NCBI GenBank assembly: GCA_964612185.1
Contig: CAZTCR010000008.1
Span: 1 to 64,000, forward strand
Direction: 5' to 3'
DNA length: 64,000 nucleotides
Source: UBA1447 sp964612185
GTDB lineage: Bacteria > Bacillota > Clostridia > Oscillospirales > Acutalibacteraceae
The position numbers were made by a program, and so were the translations under genes. Positions within the stretch are counted from its first letter, which is position 1, and the number at the start of each line of letters is the position of its first letter. A model generated the notes under the pieces. It saw only the letters and a program-made list of their open reading frames with translations. It had not been told where the DNA came from and did not search any database. Below, in pieces: positions 61,661 through 64,000 of the stretch.

Positions 61661-62518
61661 ATGGAACTGGTAATAATAACGGGACTTTCTGGAGCTGGCA
61701 AATCGCGTGGCGTTGACGCCTTGGAAGATATCGGCTTTTTTTGTGCCGACAATATGCCGCCGAAACTAATTCCAACTTTTGTCCAATTGATTCTGGACTC
61801 AAAAGAAGTAAGGTCAAGAGTTGCAGTTGTAACAGATATTAGAGTTGGCGGAAGCTTCAAGGATTTGTTCAATGCTCTCGCTGACTTGAAGGTAATCAAC
61901 TGCCAGTTTAAAATATTGTTTTTTGATGCTGACAACGATGTTTTGCTTAGAAGATATAAAGAAACAAGAAGAAAACATCCGCTGATTGAAGAATTCAACG
62001 GATCACTCATTGATGCAATCGATGCCGAACGAATAATATTGCAGCCTGCAAGACAGATTGCTGATTATATTATTGACACCTCCAACCTAACCGCAACCGA
62101 ATGCAAAGAGCGCGTATCGGGTATTTTTCTAGACAATCCAACAAAAGCAATGAGTATACACTGTATCTCTTTTGGGTACAAGTATGGTATACCGACTGAT
62201 TCCGATCTCGTGTTTGATGTGCGTTGTCTGCCAAATCCTTTTTATGAGGACTCATTGAAAGAACATACGGGAATGGAAAGGTCAGTTTTCGATTTTGTGA
62301 TGAAATGGGAACAAGCTCAAATACTTATTGAAAAACTCTATGATCTAATTGATTATCTGATCCCCTTATACCGTGCGGAAGGAAAAAGCCAACTTGTTAT
62401 ATCGATCGGCTGCACGGGCGGGCGGCACAGGAGTGTTGTTTTTGCCGAGTTAATCCGGTCACATTTGAGCAGCGAAGGGTTACTGCTGAGCATAAATCAT
62501 CGTGATATAAAGAAATAG
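61661..62518 (+). CDS. rapZ: RNase adapter RapZ / YvcJ family nucleotide-binding protein
   Basis: The 285-residue product has the Walker A GLSGAGKS near residue 8, then ALEDIGFFCADNMPP, and a C-terminal GCTGGRHRSVVFAE motif typical of RapZ/YvcJ. In E. coli RapZ guides RNase E to the GlmZ sRNA; in Bacillus YvcJ binds GTP and affects competence. The role here is unproven. CCGGAGGG lies 6 bases before the ATG. It is directly followed by whiA. Confidence 0.94.
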   Translation: MELVIITGLSGAGKSRGVDALEDIGFFCADNMPPKLIPTFVQLILDSKEVRSRVAVVTDIRVGGSFKDLFNALADLKVINCQFKILFFDADNDVLLRRYKETRRKHPLIEEFNGSLIDAIDAERIILQPARQIADYIIDTSNLTATECKERVSGIFLDNPTKAMSIHCISFGYKYGIPTDSDLVFDVRCLPNPFYEDSLKEHTGMERSVFDFVMKWEQAQILIEKLYDLIDYLIPLYRAEGKSQLVISIGCTGGRHRSVVFAELIRSHLSSEGLLLSINHRDIKK

Positions 62519-63430
62519 GTGACAAGTATAACTTATTCATCAAGCGTAAAAAACGAGCTTGCCAGGGAACAAATACTTTCATCCTGCTGCTTAAAAGCGC
62601 AAGCCTATGGGCTTGTTCTTTTTGGCAGATCATTCTCGTCACGCTCAATATCATTTTTTACCGAGAACAATAATATAGCCTTACTGTATGCTCAAAATGT
62701 TCTGGAACTTACAAATATGAAGACAGAAACAAAAACAGAAACAGAAACCCGCAAGAAAATTGCGGTCAACATAGAAACAGCAGCTGAACGACTAAAATTA
62801 CTTGAGTTTTTCGGTCATTCATCAAATGAACTTGTGCTGCGTATAAACAGAGCAAACATTTCAAATGATTGTTGTTTCGGCGCGTTTATAAGAGGGGTGT
62901 TTCTTGCTTGCGGAACGGTAACATCTCCGACAAAGAATTACCATTTTGAGTTTGTCATCACGCATCGGCGCCTTTGTGATGATTTGATTTTAATTTTAAA
63001 TGAAATGGATTTATCCCCTAAGTACATTGAACGAAACGGCAGCCATATCGTTTACTTTAAAGACAGTGAGAACATCGAAGATATACTAACGATTATGGGC
63101 GCGACAAATTCATCACTTGAACTCATGGGTATTAAAATGCAAAAGGATATGCGCAATAGTGTGAATCGCAAAGTTAATTTTGAAGTTGCTAATATTACAA
63201 GAACTATTGAAGCATCAAGGGTACAAATCAGCGCAATAGAATATATAGAATCACATGGCGGACTGGACTCATTGCCAAATATATTAATTGAAATTGCTAT
63301 ATTAAGGAAAAATAATCCGGATAAGAGTTTACTTGATTTGGGTGCAATGTTAAAAAACCCAATCTCGCGCTCCGGTGTGAATCATAGATTGTGCAGAATT
63401 GTAAGAATCGCTCAGGAAATGGAGTATTAA
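62519..63430 (+). CDS. whiA: WhiA-type DNA-binding regulator
   Basis: WhiA joins an N-terminal LAGLIDADG-like homing-endonuclease fold to a C-terminal helix-turn-helix. In Firmicutes and Actinobacteria it acts in cell division and sporulation. The product shows the SSVKNELAREQ start, KGVF-like core (RGVFLACGTVTSPTKNYHFEF) and a C-terminal SRSGVNHRLCRIVRIAQ HTH. It starts with GTG at the base after the rapZ stop. In many relatives yvcK lies between rapZ and whiA; here it does not. Confidence 0.95.
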   Translation: MTSITYSSSVKNELAREQILSSCCLKAQAYGLVLFGRSFSSRSISFFTENNNIALLYAQNVLELTNMKTETKTETETRKKIAVNIETAAERLKLLEFFGHSSNELVLRINRANISNDCCFGAFIRGVFLACGTVTSPTKNYHFEFVITHRRLCDDLILILNEMDLSPKYIERNGSHIVYFKDSENIEDILTIMGATNSSLELMGIKMQKDMRNSVNRKVNFEVANITRTIEASRVQISAIEYIESHGGLDSLPNILIEIAILRKNNPDKSLLDLGAMLKNPISRSGVNHRLCRIVRIAQEMEY

Positions 63431-63431
63431 T

Positions 63432-64000
63432 ATGTCTTTTACGCACCTGCATTTGCATACGGAATACAGTCTGTTAGACGGTGCCTGCCGGATAACGCGT
63501 GCGATCGACAGGGCAGCGGAGCTTGGACAAACCGCTATAGCTATTACCGACCATGGATCGATGTATGGCATTATAGACTTCTACAAATATGCAGTCAGTA
63601 AAGGAATTAAGCCAATAATCGGATGTGAAGCATATGTTGCTGCCCGAACAAGGTTTGACAAAACACACAACTTGGACAGCGAGAGAAATCATCTGATTCT
63701 CTTGTGCAAAAACAACACCGGCTATAAAAATCTTATTGCGATGATATCCGAATCATGGACAACGGGGTTTTATGTAAAACCCCGTATCGACCGTGAGCTC
63801 ATGGAAAAATATCATGAAGGAATAATTGTACTGTCTGCCTGCCTCGCCGGCGAGGTACCCCGGGCATTGCTAAGAGGTGATTATGAAGAGGCAAAGGCGA
63901 TTGCTTTGTGGTATAACAACCTGTTTGGTCAAGACAACTACTATATCGAAATTCAAGATCACGGTTTGAGTGAACAACTGCAAATTAATCCTCTTCTCAT
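63432..64000 (+). CDS. dnaE: DNA polymerase III alpha subunit DnaE (partial, runs off the right edge)
   Basis: The visible 189 residues are the start of the PHP domain: FTHLHLHTEYSLLDGACRI, AITDHGSMYG and GCEAYVA, with the metal-binding His and Asp residues of that domain. DnaE is the replicative polymerase for the lagging strand or both strands. PolC-type exonuclease sequence is not seen in this part. GGAG overlaps the whiA end 6 bases before the ATG. The 3' part lies outside the window. Confidence 0.95.
   Translation, partial: MSFTHLHLHTEYSLLDGACRITRAIDRAAELGQTAIAITDHGSMYGIIDFYKYAVSKGIKPIIGCEAYVAARTRFDKTHNLDSERNHLILLCKNNTGYKNLIAMISESWTTGFYVKPRIDRELMEKYHEGIIVLSACLAGEVPRALLRGDYEEAKAIALWYNNLFGQDNYYIEIQDHGLSEQLQINPLL

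Overview
The window looks like a stretch of chromosome from an anaerobic, low-to-moderate-GC Firmicute, most likely an uncultured member of the Clostridia. The clues are the gene set (HprK, RapZ, WhiA, IreB, an Rrf2-type regulator, a T-box in front of pheST, a bifunctional NnrE/NnrD), strong AGGAGG-type ribosome sites, frequent TTG starts and clear TTGxxx-17-TATAAT promoters. I see no rRNA, tRNA, CRISPR array, insertion sequence or prophage gene. Names rest on motifs and remembered family features; no database search was possible.

Positions 1-4250 hold a secreted InlB-type repeat protein, an RluA-like pseudouridine synthase and a UROD-superfamily protein. Positions 4250-21500 form an accessory carbohydrate region. 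It starts behind a good promoter with a GH31 enzyme strikingly close to sulfoquinovosidase YihQ, a FucI-like sugar isomerase, a TauE/SafE exporter, a ROK regulator and a GPH sugar symporter. This gene set recalls sulfoglycolysis clusters, but a key sulfonate-binding arginine is changed and no C3-cleaving enzyme is present. Next comes an AmmeMemoRadiSam pair (function unknown), then a GH2 beta-mannosidase, a GH4 and a GH84 glycosidase. The GH2 gene is a chimera whose last 90 residues belong to an sn-glycerol-1-phosphate dehydrogenase-type protein. After a terminator and a fresh promoter follow a D-lyxose/D-mannose isomerase, a mannitol-1-phosphate dehydrogenase and a PfkB kinase, which fits funnelling mannose to fructose 6-phosphate or mannitol.

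Positions 21500-36240 are mixed: a convergent 1-phosphofructokinase-type kinase, an FAD oxidoreductase, a ChbG/YdjC-like deacetylase, an MsrA-MsrB fusion, a double-CDGSH Fe-S protein, a run of three zinc-ribbon genes plus a small membrane protein, a heterodimeric ABC exporter with one degenerate ATP site, an ArsC/Spx-like protein and a stand-alone PEP/pyruvate-binding-domain protein.

Positions 36240-42700 hold an Fe-S and sulfur-transfer block (Rrf2 regulator, cysteine desulfurase, IscU scaffold, NadA, MnmA), a hotdog thioesterase and a beta-CASP RNase. Positions 42800-49400 hold the purine operon purE-F-M-N-H-D, lacking purC and purL. A membrane-fusion protein and a MacB-like permease without an ATPase follow.

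On the minus strand lie a small unknown gene, ireB, pheT and pheS with a T-box leader carrying a UUC specifier. The window ends on the plus strand with nnr, hprK, a ROK glucokinase, murB, rapZ, whiA and the start of dnaE, which runs off the right edge.
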